Of a stretch of DNA of 64,000 bases, positions 43,744 to 52,227 are shown piece after piece. Source of the stretch: Sphingopyxis sp. MWB1. Its GTDB lineage: Bacteria > Pseudomonadota > Alphaproteobacteria > Sphingomonadales > Sphingomonadaceae. The notes beneath the pieces were generated by a model. That model was not told the DNA's origin. It worked only from the letters and a program-made list of their open reading frames with translations, and did no database searches. Made by a program: the position numbers and the translations under genes. Position 1 is the stretch's first letter; each line of letters begins with the position of its first letter. The stretch lies in contig NZ_JQFJ01000002.1 in NCBI RefSeq assembly GCF_000763945.1, positions 496,001 through 560,000 on the forward strand, in the 5' to 3' direction.

Positions 43744-44267
43744 GCGGGCATCGGCTGTTTGTGCTGGGTGGAGCGCGGTCGGGAAAGAGCCTTTATGCCC
43801 AGCAACGGGCCGAGGCACTGGGCGCGCCGCGCCTCCACTATATTGCGACCGCCGAGGCGTGGGATGCTGAGATGGTGGAGCGAATTGCGCAGCACCGCGC
43901 CGATCGCGGGCCGCGCTGGGCGACGGTCGAGGCGCCGCTTGAGCTGGCGGACCAGGTTGCGGCGATGGATGCTCCGGACGCGGTTTTGCTGGTCGACTGC
44001 CTGACGCTTTGGACCTCCAATCTGCTCCTCGCCGAGCGGGATGTGGAGGGTGCGGCGGAGGCGCTGTGCGATGCCCTTGCCCGCTTTTCGGGGCATATAT
44101 TGCTGGTGGCCAATGAAGTGGGGCTGGGCATCGTTCCCGATAACCCCCTCGCCCGCCGCTTTCGCGATTTGGCGGGGCGGCTCAATCAGCAGGTGGCGGC
44201 GGTGGTGGATGAGGTGGTGTTTATGGCTGCCGGACTGCCGATGACGCTCAAACCAGCTGGACGATGA
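43740..44267 (+). CDS. cobP: adenosylcobinamide kinase / adenosylcobinamide-phosphate guanylyltransferase
   Basis: This 175-residue bifunctional enzyme phosphorylates adenosylcobinamide and then adds GMP. Seen: P-loop FVLGGARSGKSLYAQ, IATAEAWDAEMVERIAQHRADRG with the guanylylated His, LLVDCLTLWTSN and LVANEVGLGIVPDNPLAR, all strongly conserved. It overlaps cobQ by four bases and ends the operon. The name cobU is used in Salmonella. Confidence 0.95.
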   Translation: MSGHRLFVLGGARSGKSLYAQQRAEALGAPRLHYIATAEAWDAEMVERIAQHRADRGPRWATVEAPLELADQVAAMDAPDAVLLVDCLTLWTSNLLLAERDVEGAAEALCDALARFSGHILLVANEVGLGIVPDNPLARRFRDLAGRLNQQVAAVVDEVVFMAAGLPMTLKPAGR

Positions 44268-44318
44268 GAGGGTGGATGTTTGCGAAGGAAGGCTGCACCC
44301 CTTCTGCCATCGGATATT

Positions 44319-44404
44319 GACCCCGGCCTTCGCCCGGGTGCTTGCATCGAGCACCATTCAAAAAGAAGGCGCGCCCCGGGGTCGAGCCCGGGATGACGGG
44401 GTTG
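44319..44404. repeat. palindromic repeat downstream of the B12 operon
   Basis: ACCCCGGCCTTCGCCCGGGT forms one hairpin and CCCGGGGTCGAGCCCGGGAT a second, ending in GATGACGGGG. The second part matches a dispersed sphingomonad intergenic repeat (its complement reads CATCCCGGGCTCGACCC). It may act as terminator between convergent genes. Confidence 0.6.
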
Positions 44405-44413
44405 GTTTTCGGA

Positions 44414-44707
44414 TCAGGACGCGTTGGACAGCAGCAAGGCACTGTCGAGCGCGTCGCGGTCGATGCCGCCGCCGGGTGAGGGAAATTTGCGGCCCAGCGT
44501 TTCGGCCTTTTCGGCATTGGCGACGACGCGCGCCTTGAAGCGCTGCGCCAGCGAATAGCGCACCGGGCGGCCGCCGCTGATCTTGATCCATGTATTCCAG
44601 CTGATGCCGATGCGGGTCATGATATCGGCCTGTCCGCCCACCAGCGGGGCGATATCCTCGACCAGCGCGGGATTGATCACGCACATGCGCTGCTTTGCCT
44701 GTTTCAC
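44414..44707 (-). CDS. small conserved-looking protein of unknown function
   Basis: A GTG start at 44707 with GGGAGG about nine bases upstream gives 97 residues (KQAKQRMCVINPALVEDIAP..). The protein is basic, has a Trp-rich turn ISWNTWIKIS, then RPVRYSLAQRFKARVV, a possible DNA- or RNA-contacting helix pair, and a variable tail. I do not recognise the family. It is divergent from the Lrp-type regulator gene and shares the 140-base gap with it. Confidence 0.6.
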   Translation of the reverse strand: MKQAKQRMCVINPALVEDIAPLVGGQADIMTRIGISWNTWIKISGGRPVRYSLAQRFKARVVANAEKAETLGRKFPSPGGGIDRDALDSALLLSNAS

Positions 44708-44845
44708 TCTCTCTATCCTCCCTTGGTGGAACAGCGACCGGAGGAAAATCCGGCCTTCATGCAATTTTGAATTTGTTTATCGCGAAAATATCCGATCTAT
44801 CAGAATCCTCTTTTGACCATTTGCGACAATCGCGGAGAATGATCA

Positions 44846-45301
44846 GTGCTGAACGACGCCGACCGACGCATATTGAAGGTGATCCAGAGCGAGGGGCGGA
44901 TCACCAATCAGGAACTGGCCCATCGCTGCGGCCTGTCGCCCTCGGCCTGTTTCGACCGGATGAAGCGGCTGCGCGAGCAGGAATATATTCGCGGTTTTCA
45001 CGCCCATCTCGATCCCGCCAAGCTCGACCGCGCACTGCTGATCTTTATCGAGGTGCTGATGGACCGCACCACCGGCGATGTATTTCAGGAATTTGCTGCC
45101 GCCGTGCTCGACATGCCCGAAATCCTCGAATGCCATATGGTTGCGGGGGGTTTTGATTATCTGATCAAGGTGCGGGTGCGCGACATGGCCGCCTACCGCT
45201 CCTTCCTCGCCGACACGCTGGTTCATGTGCCCGGCGTGCGCGAAACGCGCACCTATGCCGTGCTCGACGAGGTAAAGAATACCAGCGAACTGCCCTTTTA
45301 G
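44846..45301 (+). CDS. Lrp/AsnC family transcriptional regulator
   Basis: This 151-residue regulator starts at GTG with GGAG eight bases upstream. N-terminal winged HTH: LNDADRRILKVIQSEGRITN and LAHRCGLSPSACFDRMKRL; C-terminal RAM effector domain with VLDMPEILECHMVAGGFDYLI, typical of amino-acid binding. It is convergent with, and adjacent to, the amidohydrolase/receptor operon, so control by an amino acid released from that system is plausible. Confidence 0.93.
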   Translation: MLNDADRRILKVIQSEGRITNQELAHRCGLSPSACFDRMKRLREQEYIRGFHAHLDPAKLDRALLIFIEVLMDRTTGDVFQEFAAAVLDMPEILECHMVAGGFDYLIKVRVRDMAAYRSFLADTLVHVPGVRETRTYAVLDEVKNTSELPF

Positions 45302-45431
45302 GCGGCAGCTTTGAATATGGCGGCGATCAGGAGGGGAGAGCGGCATAATCGTCTGTCCGGCGGTGGGCGCGTCGCGTCCACCATTACGGGGGTCGGGTGG
45401 CGCCCCGCCGCAAGCGGCGGGGCTGGCCCGG

Positions 45432-47057
45432 CTATTGGCCGAGCCGCACCTTTTCGGATTCCACCATGGCGGCAACATCGGCGAGCAATTGCTGCGCGTC
45501 ATACACAATGCCGTCCTTGACGGTATATTTGACCCCGCCGACCTTTTCCTGCCGGTTGGTTTCCGAATTGAGCCGCATGAAGCCCGTGCCATAGAGCGTC
45601 TTGAGGTTCTGAAGCGGGTTTTCCGGAACGATCACGAGATCGGCGAGCATCCCGGCCTTCACCGCGCCGATCGGCGGCTTTTCATTCCGGGGTTCATAGA
45701 GGGTTTTGGCACCCATCATCGTCGCGGCGCGGATCGCTTCCAGCGGCGTGAAGCCCGCTTCGCGCAGCAGCTCCAGCTCCTCGACATAGGCAAAGCCATA
45801 GGTTTTATAGATGAAGCCCGAGTCCGTGCCGACGGTGACGCGGCCGCCCATATTCTTGTAATCATTCACGAGCCGGAAGAAGAGGCCGTAGAATTTCTTC
45901 CACGCAAATTCATTCTCGGTCGTCCAGTCGAAGAAATAGGAACCGTGATTGTCGCGGGTCGACTGGAAATAATTCCACATTTGCGGCGTGGTATAGCGAT
46001 TGTGCCAATCGGCATTGCGCGCGCGCATCAGGTCGCGTGAGGCGGCGTAGATATTGAAGGTCGGGTCGAAATTGACCCCATTCGCCTTTTGCTGTTCCAG
46101 ATATTCGCGCCACTCGTCGGTTTCGGGGCCATGGACCTGGTTCCAGATTTCGGCGACTTCGCCGAAGCGATGCTGTTCATTATTATAGTCATAGTTGGAC
46201 GGGAAATCCTGGATCGCCCGGTCCTTGAGCAGCGATTCCAGATGGCCATAATAATGGGTGATGGTGTTCAGCCCCGCCTCGCCCGCCTGACGCCCGTTGA
46301 AATTGGCGACGCCGATCTGCGACAGATGCGCGGTGGTGCCGAGGCCGAGCTTCTCCGCCTCTTCGAGCGCAGCGGTGAACACGTCGGGGGTTTCATTTTC
46401 GCGGTTGAAGAATTTGATCCCGTCGATGTTGTTCTTTGCCGCCCATTGCACCCATGCGCGCGCCTTGGCCGGGGTGTCGACGACCCCGCCCGACCAGCCC
46501 GCGCCCAGCGTCTGATAGTTGAAGATGCGCGGGGCGGTGATTTCATTGCGCGCCGAGCGATTTTTCTCGGTGCTGGCGACTTCGGGCGGCGCGAGCGGCA
46601 CGCCGCGCACCGTCGTCACGCCATGGGCGAGCCAGAGCTTGTAGGCATAGCTGGCATTGGGCGCCTTTTCGGGACCGGGAAGATGGACGTGCATGTCGGT
46701 GAAGCCCGGCAGGATATACATGCCGGTCGCGTCAATTTCATAATCGGCGTCGCGCGGTTCGCGATTGGCCTTTGACGGCAGGCCGGGCCAGCCCGACTGG
46801 GTGATCGAGGTGATGCGATTGCCCTCGACCACAATGTCGAAACGCCCGCGCGGCGGCGCGCCAGTGCCGTCGATGATCGTCGCATTGCGGATCACCATCT
46901 TGCGGAACGGGCCGGCGCCCTCACCGCTTGAGCGCGCAGGAGCGCCATACATTTGCGGGGCAGTGGCAGCCCCCTGCCCCTCGCTGGTCTGATGCGCCGC
47001 GGCGGGAGCAGTGAAAACAAGGGCGGCCAGCGCCAGTTTCGTAATTTTAGACTTCAT
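45432..47057 (-). CDS. secreted amidohydrolase family protein (paralogue 1)
   Basis: About 541 residues from ATG 47057, which opens a Sec signal (ITKLALAALVFTAPAAAHQ); AGAGGATA lies upstream. Metal-site residues: DMHVHLPGPEK (HxH), NIDGIKFFNRENE with the candidate carboxylated Lys, GTTAHLSQIG and TITHYYGH histidines, and GTDSGFIYKTYG with Asp. An unusual insert of about 130 residues (YDYNNEQHRFGEV to FDWTTENEFAWKKF) separates the last His from the Asp. The downstream neighbour on the other strand is an Lrp-family gene. Its substrate is unknown; peptide or N-acyl amide hydrolysis is likely. Confidence 0.85.
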   Translation of the reverse strand: MKSKITKLALAALVFTAPAAAHQTSEGQGAATAPQMYGAPARSSGEGAGPFRKMVIRNATIIDGTGAPPRGRFDIVVEGNRITSITQSGWPGLPSKANREPRDADYEIDATGMYILPGFTDMHVHLPGPEKAPNASYAYKLWLAHGVTTVRGVPLAPPEVASTEKNRSARNEITAPRIFNYQTLGAGWSGGVVDTPAKARAWVQWAAKNNIDGIKFFNRENETPDVFTAALEEAEKLGLGTTAHLSQIGVANFNGRQAGEAGLNTITHYYGHLESLLKDRAIQDFPSNYDYNNEQHRFGEVAEIWNQVHGPETDEWREYLEQQKANGVNFDPTFNIYAASRDLMRARNADWHNRYTTPQMWNYFQSTRDNHGSYFFDWTTENEFAWKKFYGLFFRLVNDYKNMGGRVTVGTDSGFIYKTYGFAYVEELELLREAGFTPLEAIRAATMMGAKTLYEPRNEKPPIGAVKAGMLADLVIVPENPLQNLKTLYGTGFMRLNSETNRQEKVGGVKYTVKDGIVYDAQQLLADVAAMVESEKVRLGQ

Positions 47058-47164
47058 TATCCTCTTTTCCCTGTTCATTCTGGCGGTCGGCACCGCCCAG
47101 TCCGGTTCAATAGCATATCCCATCGGGAGGCGACGCGCGAAGCAACCCTGCGCCGCCGATCCGG

Positions 47165-48850
47165 TCAAGGCAAGGGAACCCCTTCGTCGGGCAGCCCCAT
47201 GCGGCGTTTTTCCGCTTTCACCATCTCGGCAACATCGGCGAGCAGCTTTTTGGCATCGTAAACGATGCCATCCTTGATCGTGTAGCTGACCCCGCCGACG
47301 CGCTCGAGCTGTTGCGTCTGTTCGTTGAGGCGCAGCGCGCCGGTGCCATAAAGCGTCTTGAAATTCTGAAGCGGATTTTCCTTGACCAGCACCATGTCGG
47401 CCAGCTTGCCGACACGCACCGTGCCGATGGGCGGCGCGACAATGCCCTTGGGTTCATAGAGGGTGAGCGCGCCGTTGAGCGTCGCCGCCTGCACCACCTG
47501 TGAGGGGTTAAAGCCCGCTTCCTGCAAGAGTTCGAGTTCCTCGACAAAACCAAAGCCATAGGTTTTGAAGATGAAGCCCGAATCCGACCCCGTCGTCACC
47601 CGGCCGCCCATATTTTTATAGTCGTTGAGCAGCGTCATGAATTTCTTGTAGAAATTGCGCCAGCGCACCTCTTTCTCGGTCGTCCAGTCGAAGAAATAGG
47701 AGCCGTGGTTTTCGCGCGACGATTGGAAGAAATTCCAAAGTTGCGGCATGGTATAGCGGCCGTGCCAATCGGCATTGCGCGCATGCATCAGGTCGCGCGA
47801 GGCGGCATAGATGGTCATCGTCGGGTCGAATGTGACGCCATTGTCCTTCTGGCTTTGCAGATAGGATTTCCACTCGTCGGTGCCCGGCTCGAAGCTTTCG
47901 CGCGCGAGATTGGCCACATCGGCGAAACGATGCTGCTCATCCATATAATTATAGTCGGGATCCCAATTCTGGACCGGGCCATTTTTGAGCAGCGATTCCA
48001 TATGGCCATAAAAATGGGTGACGGTGCCAAGGCCCGCGAGGCCCGCCTGTTTGGCGTCCATGCGCGCAACGCCGATTTGCGAGAGATGGGCGACGGTGCC
48101 GATATTCTGTTTCGCGGCTTCGTCGAAGATCGCTTCGAGCACTTCGGGCGGCTGGACCGGATCGGCGGTCAGCTTGATGCCGTCGATGCCCGCCTTGCTC
48201 GCCCAGCGCACCCATTCGCGCGCCTTTTCGGGCGTGTTGGTCAGCCCGCCGGTCCAGCCGCGTCCCTGTCCAGGGCGGTGATAGGAGAAGATGCGCGGGG
48301 CGACGATTTCATTGCGCGCCGACCGCGCGCGTTCGCTGAGCGCGATTTCAAAGGGGGCGAGATCGACCCCGCGCACCGTGGTCACGCCATGGGCGAGCCA
48401 CAGCTTGTAGGAATAGCTGAGGTCGGGCGCCTTGTCATCGCTCGACCCATGGACATGCATGTCGATGAAGCCGGGCAGCATATACATGCCGGTCGCATCA
48501 AGTTCATAATCGGCATCGCGCGGCGCGCGGCCATCGACGAGCGGCAGGCCCGGCGTTCCCGCCGCCTCGATCGCGGTGATGATGTTATTTTCAACGACGA
48601 CATCGACGGGGCCGCGCGGCGGCGCGCCGCTGCCGTCGATCAGGGTGACGCCGCGAATGACCATCTTGCGAAACGGCCCTGTCCCCTCCCCCGGTTGCCG
48701 CGCCGGAGCGGGCACGGCGCCCGCGCGCGGTTTCACCGCCTGCGCGGCCTCCTGTTTCTGCGCCATGGCGGGCGTTATCGTGCCCAAAGCCAGACTGACG
48801 GCCGAACCGGCCAAGAGCGCACATCGTGCGGCTGATCCCCACATATTCAT
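47165..48850 (-). CDS. secreted amidohydrolase family protein (paralogue 2)
   Basis: About 561 residues from ATG 48850, chosen because GGAAGG lies seven bases upstream and a signal peptide follows (ALLAGSAVSLALGTITPAMAQ). It mirrors paralogue 1 throughout: DMHVHGSSDDK, GIDGIKLTADPVQPPEV, GTVAHLSQIG, TVTHFYGH, the same large insert and GSDSGFIFKTYGFGFVEELELL. The two share well over half of residues by eye, so this is a tandem duplication that has diverged near the HxH loop and the lysine loop. It precedes paralogue 1 in the same operon. Confidence 0.85.
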   Translation of the reverse strand: MNMWGSAARCALLAGSAVSLALGTITPAMAQKQEAAQAVKPRAGAVPAPARQPGEGTGPFRKMVIRGVTLIDGSGAPPRGPVDVVVENNIITAIEAAGTPGLPLVDGRAPRDADYELDATGMYMLPGFIDMHVHGSSDDKAPDLSYSYKLWLAHGVTTVRGVDLAPFEIALSERARSARNEIVAPRIFSYHRPGQGRGWTGGLTNTPEKAREWVRWASKAGIDGIKLTADPVQPPEVLEAIFDEAAKQNIGTVAHLSQIGVARMDAKQAGLAGLGTVTHFYGHMESLLKNGPVQNWDPDYNYMDEQHRFADVANLARESFEPGTDEWKSYLQSQKDNGVTFDPTMTIYAASRDLMHARNADWHGRYTMPQLWNFFQSSRENHGSYFFDWTTEKEVRWRNFYKKFMTLLNDYKNMGGRVTTGSDSGFIFKTYGFGFVEELELLQEAGFNPSQVVQAATLNGALTLYEPKGIVAPPIGTVRVGKLADMVLVKENPLQNFKTLYGTGALRLNEQTQQLERVGGVSYTIKDGIVYDAKKLLADVAEMVKAEKRRMGLPDEGVPLP

Positions 48851-48940
48851 CGTCGCGACCTTCCCCATTATGCCGATAAACGGCTTCCTATTTCAGCATG
48901 GAAAGAGGCGGCGAGCCGTGGCCCGCCGCCTCGTTGATGA

Positions 48941-51289
48941 TCAGCGGAACCTTTTGGTCAGGCTGAGGCCGATGGTGCGCGGCGGTGCGCCGTGCGTCAC
49001 CGTCAGGCCGCCGGTGTTCGAGCTGCTCGACTTGGTCGTGATCGCCAGCGCATCGAAGATGTTGTTCACATAGAGATGCGCACTCCAGTCGCTGTCGGGC
49101 GACTGGATGCCGATGCGCGCATTGACGAGGCCATAGGCATCGACCTTGCGGCGATAGGCGTCGGTGGCGGCGAGCGTCGAATAGGAAGAGCCGACATAGC
49201 TGGCGTCGAGCCGCATCATCCCTTCGAGGCTGTCGCTGAGCGACCAGATATACTCAGCCGATCCGCTGAGGTTCCACTTGGGAACGAAGGGCAGCCGGTC
49301 GCCCTTGCGGCCTGCGGCAACCACGACGTCGCTCACCTGATCCTCGGTCAGCTTGGCATCGGTGTAGCCGATGTTGCTGACGAGCGAGAGGCCGGGCAGC
49401 GGGGTAGCGTTGATTTCCGCCTCGACCCCACGGATCCGCGCCGCGCCGACGTTGGAGATGAGGCCGAACACCGAGCCGGTGCCCGACGTACGCGCCGACA
49501 CCTGCATATCGTCCCAGTCGATCTGATAACCGGTCAGGTTGAAGTAAACGCCGCGGATCGGCTGGCTCTTCATTCCCAGCTCATAATTCCACAGGCTGTC
49601 CGACCGATAGGCCGCCATGGCCGCCGGAAGGCCGATCGCCTGATTGACCCCGCCGGGGCGGAAGCCCTGCGCCGCCTGGGCATAGATCATCAGGTCGCGG
49701 CTGAATTCATAGGAGAGATTCCCCTTGAACACGAAGCCGTTCTCGGTCGTTTGGGCCTCGGTATAGGCGCTGGGGACCGAGGCATAATGGATCTGCCCCT
49801 CTTCGACGATACCGCCGACCGTCTTGTCATATTCATACCAGCGCGCACCCGCCGTCGCGGTGAGCTTGTCGAAGAATTTATAGGAGATTTCGGCAAACAG
49901 CGCCTTTTGCTTCAGCCGGTCCTTGATCGTGCGGTCATAATAGATGTTTTCATCGACAAAGGGATAAAGCTCCCCCGTGCGCGGATCGGCGGCGAGCAGG
50001 GTCGAGCGCACCCAGCTTTTGCGATCCTCCAGAAAACCGCCCGCTGTCCAGTTGAAGGGGCCATTGCCCGTCGAACTGAAGCGCAGCTCGTTCGTCCAAT
50101 TCTTCACATTCTGCGGCTGGTAAAGGCTGGAGAAGAGAATGGTGTTGGTGAGATCGAGATAGTCGGAAAGCTGCGACGACGAGCAGGGCGTCGCGGGATC
50201 GCGCAGCAGGTAGCGCGAGCAGCCCGCCGCCGTCGCGCGGCCGTTGAAGGTGTCGCTGACATCGCCCACGACGGTGCGGTCGCGGTCAAAATAGGTGCTG
50301 ACCGCGGTCATGGCGACGGCGCCGAAATCATAGTTGAGCGTGCCGCTGTAAATACGGCTTTCGTCATAATTGCCCGATTCCGCGCGCGCATTGGTCGTGT
50401 GCCGCTCGCCGGTTTCGAAGAACCAGCGCGAGCTGTCGGTCGACACCTTGGTATAATAAGCGCCGAGGTCGAGCGTCAGCCGATCGGTCGGCGTGAAGCG
50501 CAGCAGCGCGCGGCCGCTGTAGCTGTGCCCGTCGTTGATGTTCTTCAGGCCATAATAGCTGTTGTCGATATAGCCGGCGAACTGCTGATAGCTGCCGACG
50601 ACGCGCAGCGCGAGCTTGTCCTCGGCGATCGGCAGGTTGATCATGCCGTCGACCGAGGCGCCGGGGCTGCCGCCCTTGACCGCCGACAGATTGACCGCGG
50701 CGGCGCCTTCAGCCTGCTCGCTGTTCGGCTTTTCATAGATGATGCGGACCGTGCCGCCCATCGAGCCGGAGCCATAGAGGGTGCCTTGGGGTCCGCGCAG
50801 CACTTCGGCGCGCTGAACGTCGAAAACACGGAAATCGGGGGTGCTGCCCGCAGCATCGCTGGTCGTCCCGACCGAGCCCGATACGGGGGATTCGTCATAA
50901 TAGACGCCAACGGTCGGCTCGCCGGCGCCGACGACGCCGCGCAGGATCACGCGGCGGTTGCCAGGGCCATTATCGACGATGCGAAGGCTGGGCGTGTTCG
51001 AGGTCAGCTCGGTAAAGCTGGTCGTGCCCGCACGTTCCAGAGAGTCACCAGTGACAGCGGAGATAGCGAGCGGCGTATCCTGAAGCCGCGTGTCGCGCTT
51101 GAGCGCGGTGACGACGATTTCGCCGCCGGTGGCTTGTGGCCCCTGAGCCTGCGAAGCCTGCGGCCGTGGCTGTTCGCTCGTATCCTGCGCGACGGCAGGC
51201 GATAAACTCACCAGACCCGCAACCGAAGCCAGCAGTGCGCCCCGCCGCACGCCGCGCCCACGACGTACAGATGTTCCAGCAATATCCAT
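48941..51289 (-). CDS. TonB-dependent receptor
   Basis: This 782-residue outer-membrane receptor has a signal peptide (RGALLASVAGLVSLSPAVAQ), a TonB-box area GEIVVTALKRDTRLQDTP, a plug (about 55-170; RVFDVQRAEVLRGPQGTLYG) and a barrel ending TKRFR. GGGGAAGG lies just upstream of the ATG. It is the first gene of the operon with the two amidohydrolases; the combination suggests import of a bulky substrate that the exported hydrolases cleave in the periplasm. The ligand is unknown and no siderophore genes are nearby. Confidence 0.92.
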   Translation of the reverse strand: MDIAGTSVRRGRGVRRGALLASVAGLVSLSPAVAQDTSEQPRPQASQAQGPQATGGEIVVTALKRDTRLQDTPLAISAVTGDSLERAGTTSFTELTSNTPSLRIVDNGPGNRRVILRGVVGAGEPTVGVYYDESPVSGSVGTTSDAAGSTPDFRVFDVQRAEVLRGPQGTLYGSGSMGGTVRIIYEKPNSEQAEGAAAVNLSAVKGGSPGASVDGMINLPIAEDKLALRVVGSYQQFAGYIDNSYYGLKNINDGHSYSGRALLRFTPTDRLTLDLGAYYTKVSTDSSRWFFETGERHTTNARAESGNYDESRIYSGTLNYDFGAVAMTAVSTYFDRDRTVVGDVSDTFNGRATAAGCSRYLLRDPATPCSSSQLSDYLDLTNTILFSSLYQPQNVKNWTNELRFSSTGNGPFNWTAGGFLEDRKSWVRSTLLAADPRTGELYPFVDENIYYDRTIKDRLKQKALFAEISYKFFDKLTATAGARWYEYDKTVGGIVEEGQIHYASVPSAYTEAQTTENGFVFKGNLSYEFSRDLMIYAQAAQGFRPGGVNQAIGLPAAMAAYRSDSLWNYELGMKSQPIRGVYFNLTGYQIDWDDMQVSARTSGTGSVFGLISNVGAARIRGVEAEINATPLPGLSLVSNIGYTDAKLTEDQVSDVVVAAGRKGDRLPFVPKWNLSGSAEYIWSLSDSLEGMMRLDASYVGSSYSTLAATDAYRRKVDAYGLVNARIGIQSPDSDWSAHLYVNNIFDALAITTKSSSSNTGGLTVTHGAPPRTIGLSLTKRFR

Positions 51290-51609
51290 GTAACCTTCCC
51301 CTTTTTTTATATTCCGTCCGGATTTTGGAATTTTCGAAGGCTATCAAAGGGGCTTCCGAAGGTGCGTTCTATTTTGGACGGAAAGGCGAAGTTTATTCCC
51401 GATTTCACGGAGTTTTCGGATTATCTTCGGCGCGGCGGATCAGTCATCCATTGCGAACATGTGCCATTGTCATATATTTTTCATATATATCAAATGGATA
51501 AGATTATTTCGCCAATCTAAGGGCATAACCGGAGAAGTCAATCATGTGATTCGGCACATAATTTTCGTCTCTTATTGCGGGGAAATGAGAGGGCGCTAAT
51601 CTGCCCGCC
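51290..51609. other. AT-rich promoter region upstream of the TonB receptor operon
   Basis: These 320 bases hold no gene. They include an inverted repeat TTCCGTCC (51312-51319) and GGACGGAA (51376-51383), a candidate operator, and a strongly AT-rich block around 51465-51520 (CATATATTTTTCATATATATC) that could serve either flanking gene as promoter. Confidence 0.5.
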
Positions 51610-52092
51610 ATGCTGATTCGCGCCGCCCAATCCGAAGATCATTCGGCCATCTGGTCTATCATCGAACCGGTTATCCGTGCCGGAGACACCTATACGCTGG
51701 ACCGCGATATGGGACGCGACGCCGCCCTTACCTATTGGTGCGGCGCGGACAAGTTCACCTTTGTCGCCGAAGCGGATGGCGCGATCCTCGGCACCTATTA
51801 TCTGCGCGCGAACCAGGCAGGCGGCGGGGCGCATGTCTGCAATTGCGGTTACATGACGGCCGCGGCCGCGTCAGGGCGCGGCGTGGCACGCGCCATGTGC
51901 GCCCATTCGATGGACGAGGCCCGGCAACGCGGTTTTCGAGCGATGCAGTTTAATTTCGTCGTATCGACCAATGTTCGCGCGGTGCGGCTGTGGATTTCGA
52001 TGGGCTTTTCGGTCGTGGGCCGCCTGCCCGGCGCCTTTGCTCATCCGGCCGAAGGCGATGTCGACGCACTGATCCTTTATCGTCCGCTGTAG
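51610..52092 (+). CDS. GNAT family N-acetyltransferase
   Basis: This 160-residue enzyme has the GNAT fold: IRAAQSEDHSAIWSIIEPVI at the N-terminus, the acetyl-CoA pyrophosphate loop region AAAASGRGVARAMCAHSM, and MQFNFVVSTNVRAVRLWISMGFSVVGR with the Asn-rich turn. Substrates in this broad family range from antibiotics to protein N-termini and cannot be assigned. It is divergent from the receptor operon. Confidence 0.9.
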   Translation: MLIRAAQSEDHSAIWSIIEPVIRAGDTYTLDRDMGRDAALTYWCGADKFTFVAEADGAILGTYYLRANQAGGGAHVCNCGYMTAAAASGRGVARAMCAHSMDEARQRGFRAMQFNFVVSTNVRAVRLWISMGFSVVGRLPGAFAHPAEGDVDALILYRPL

Positions 52093-52227
52093 TCCGCGAC
52101 AGCCCTCGCCTTCTACCCGTCCCCTTCGCCCGCGAAAGGCCGTGGGAGCACGTCGCCGCCAGGGGGTGGCAACCCCTTGTCAATCTCTTGCCCCTAGAGC
52201 GCATGCTTTGGACAAGTGACGGGGACC

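Noticed and set aside
48992..51205. A 737-codon open frame on the plus strand opposite the TonB receptor
   Set aside because: It is antisense to a gene with clear plug and barrel motifs; its translation is low-complexity with no domains, an effect of GC-rich codon bias.
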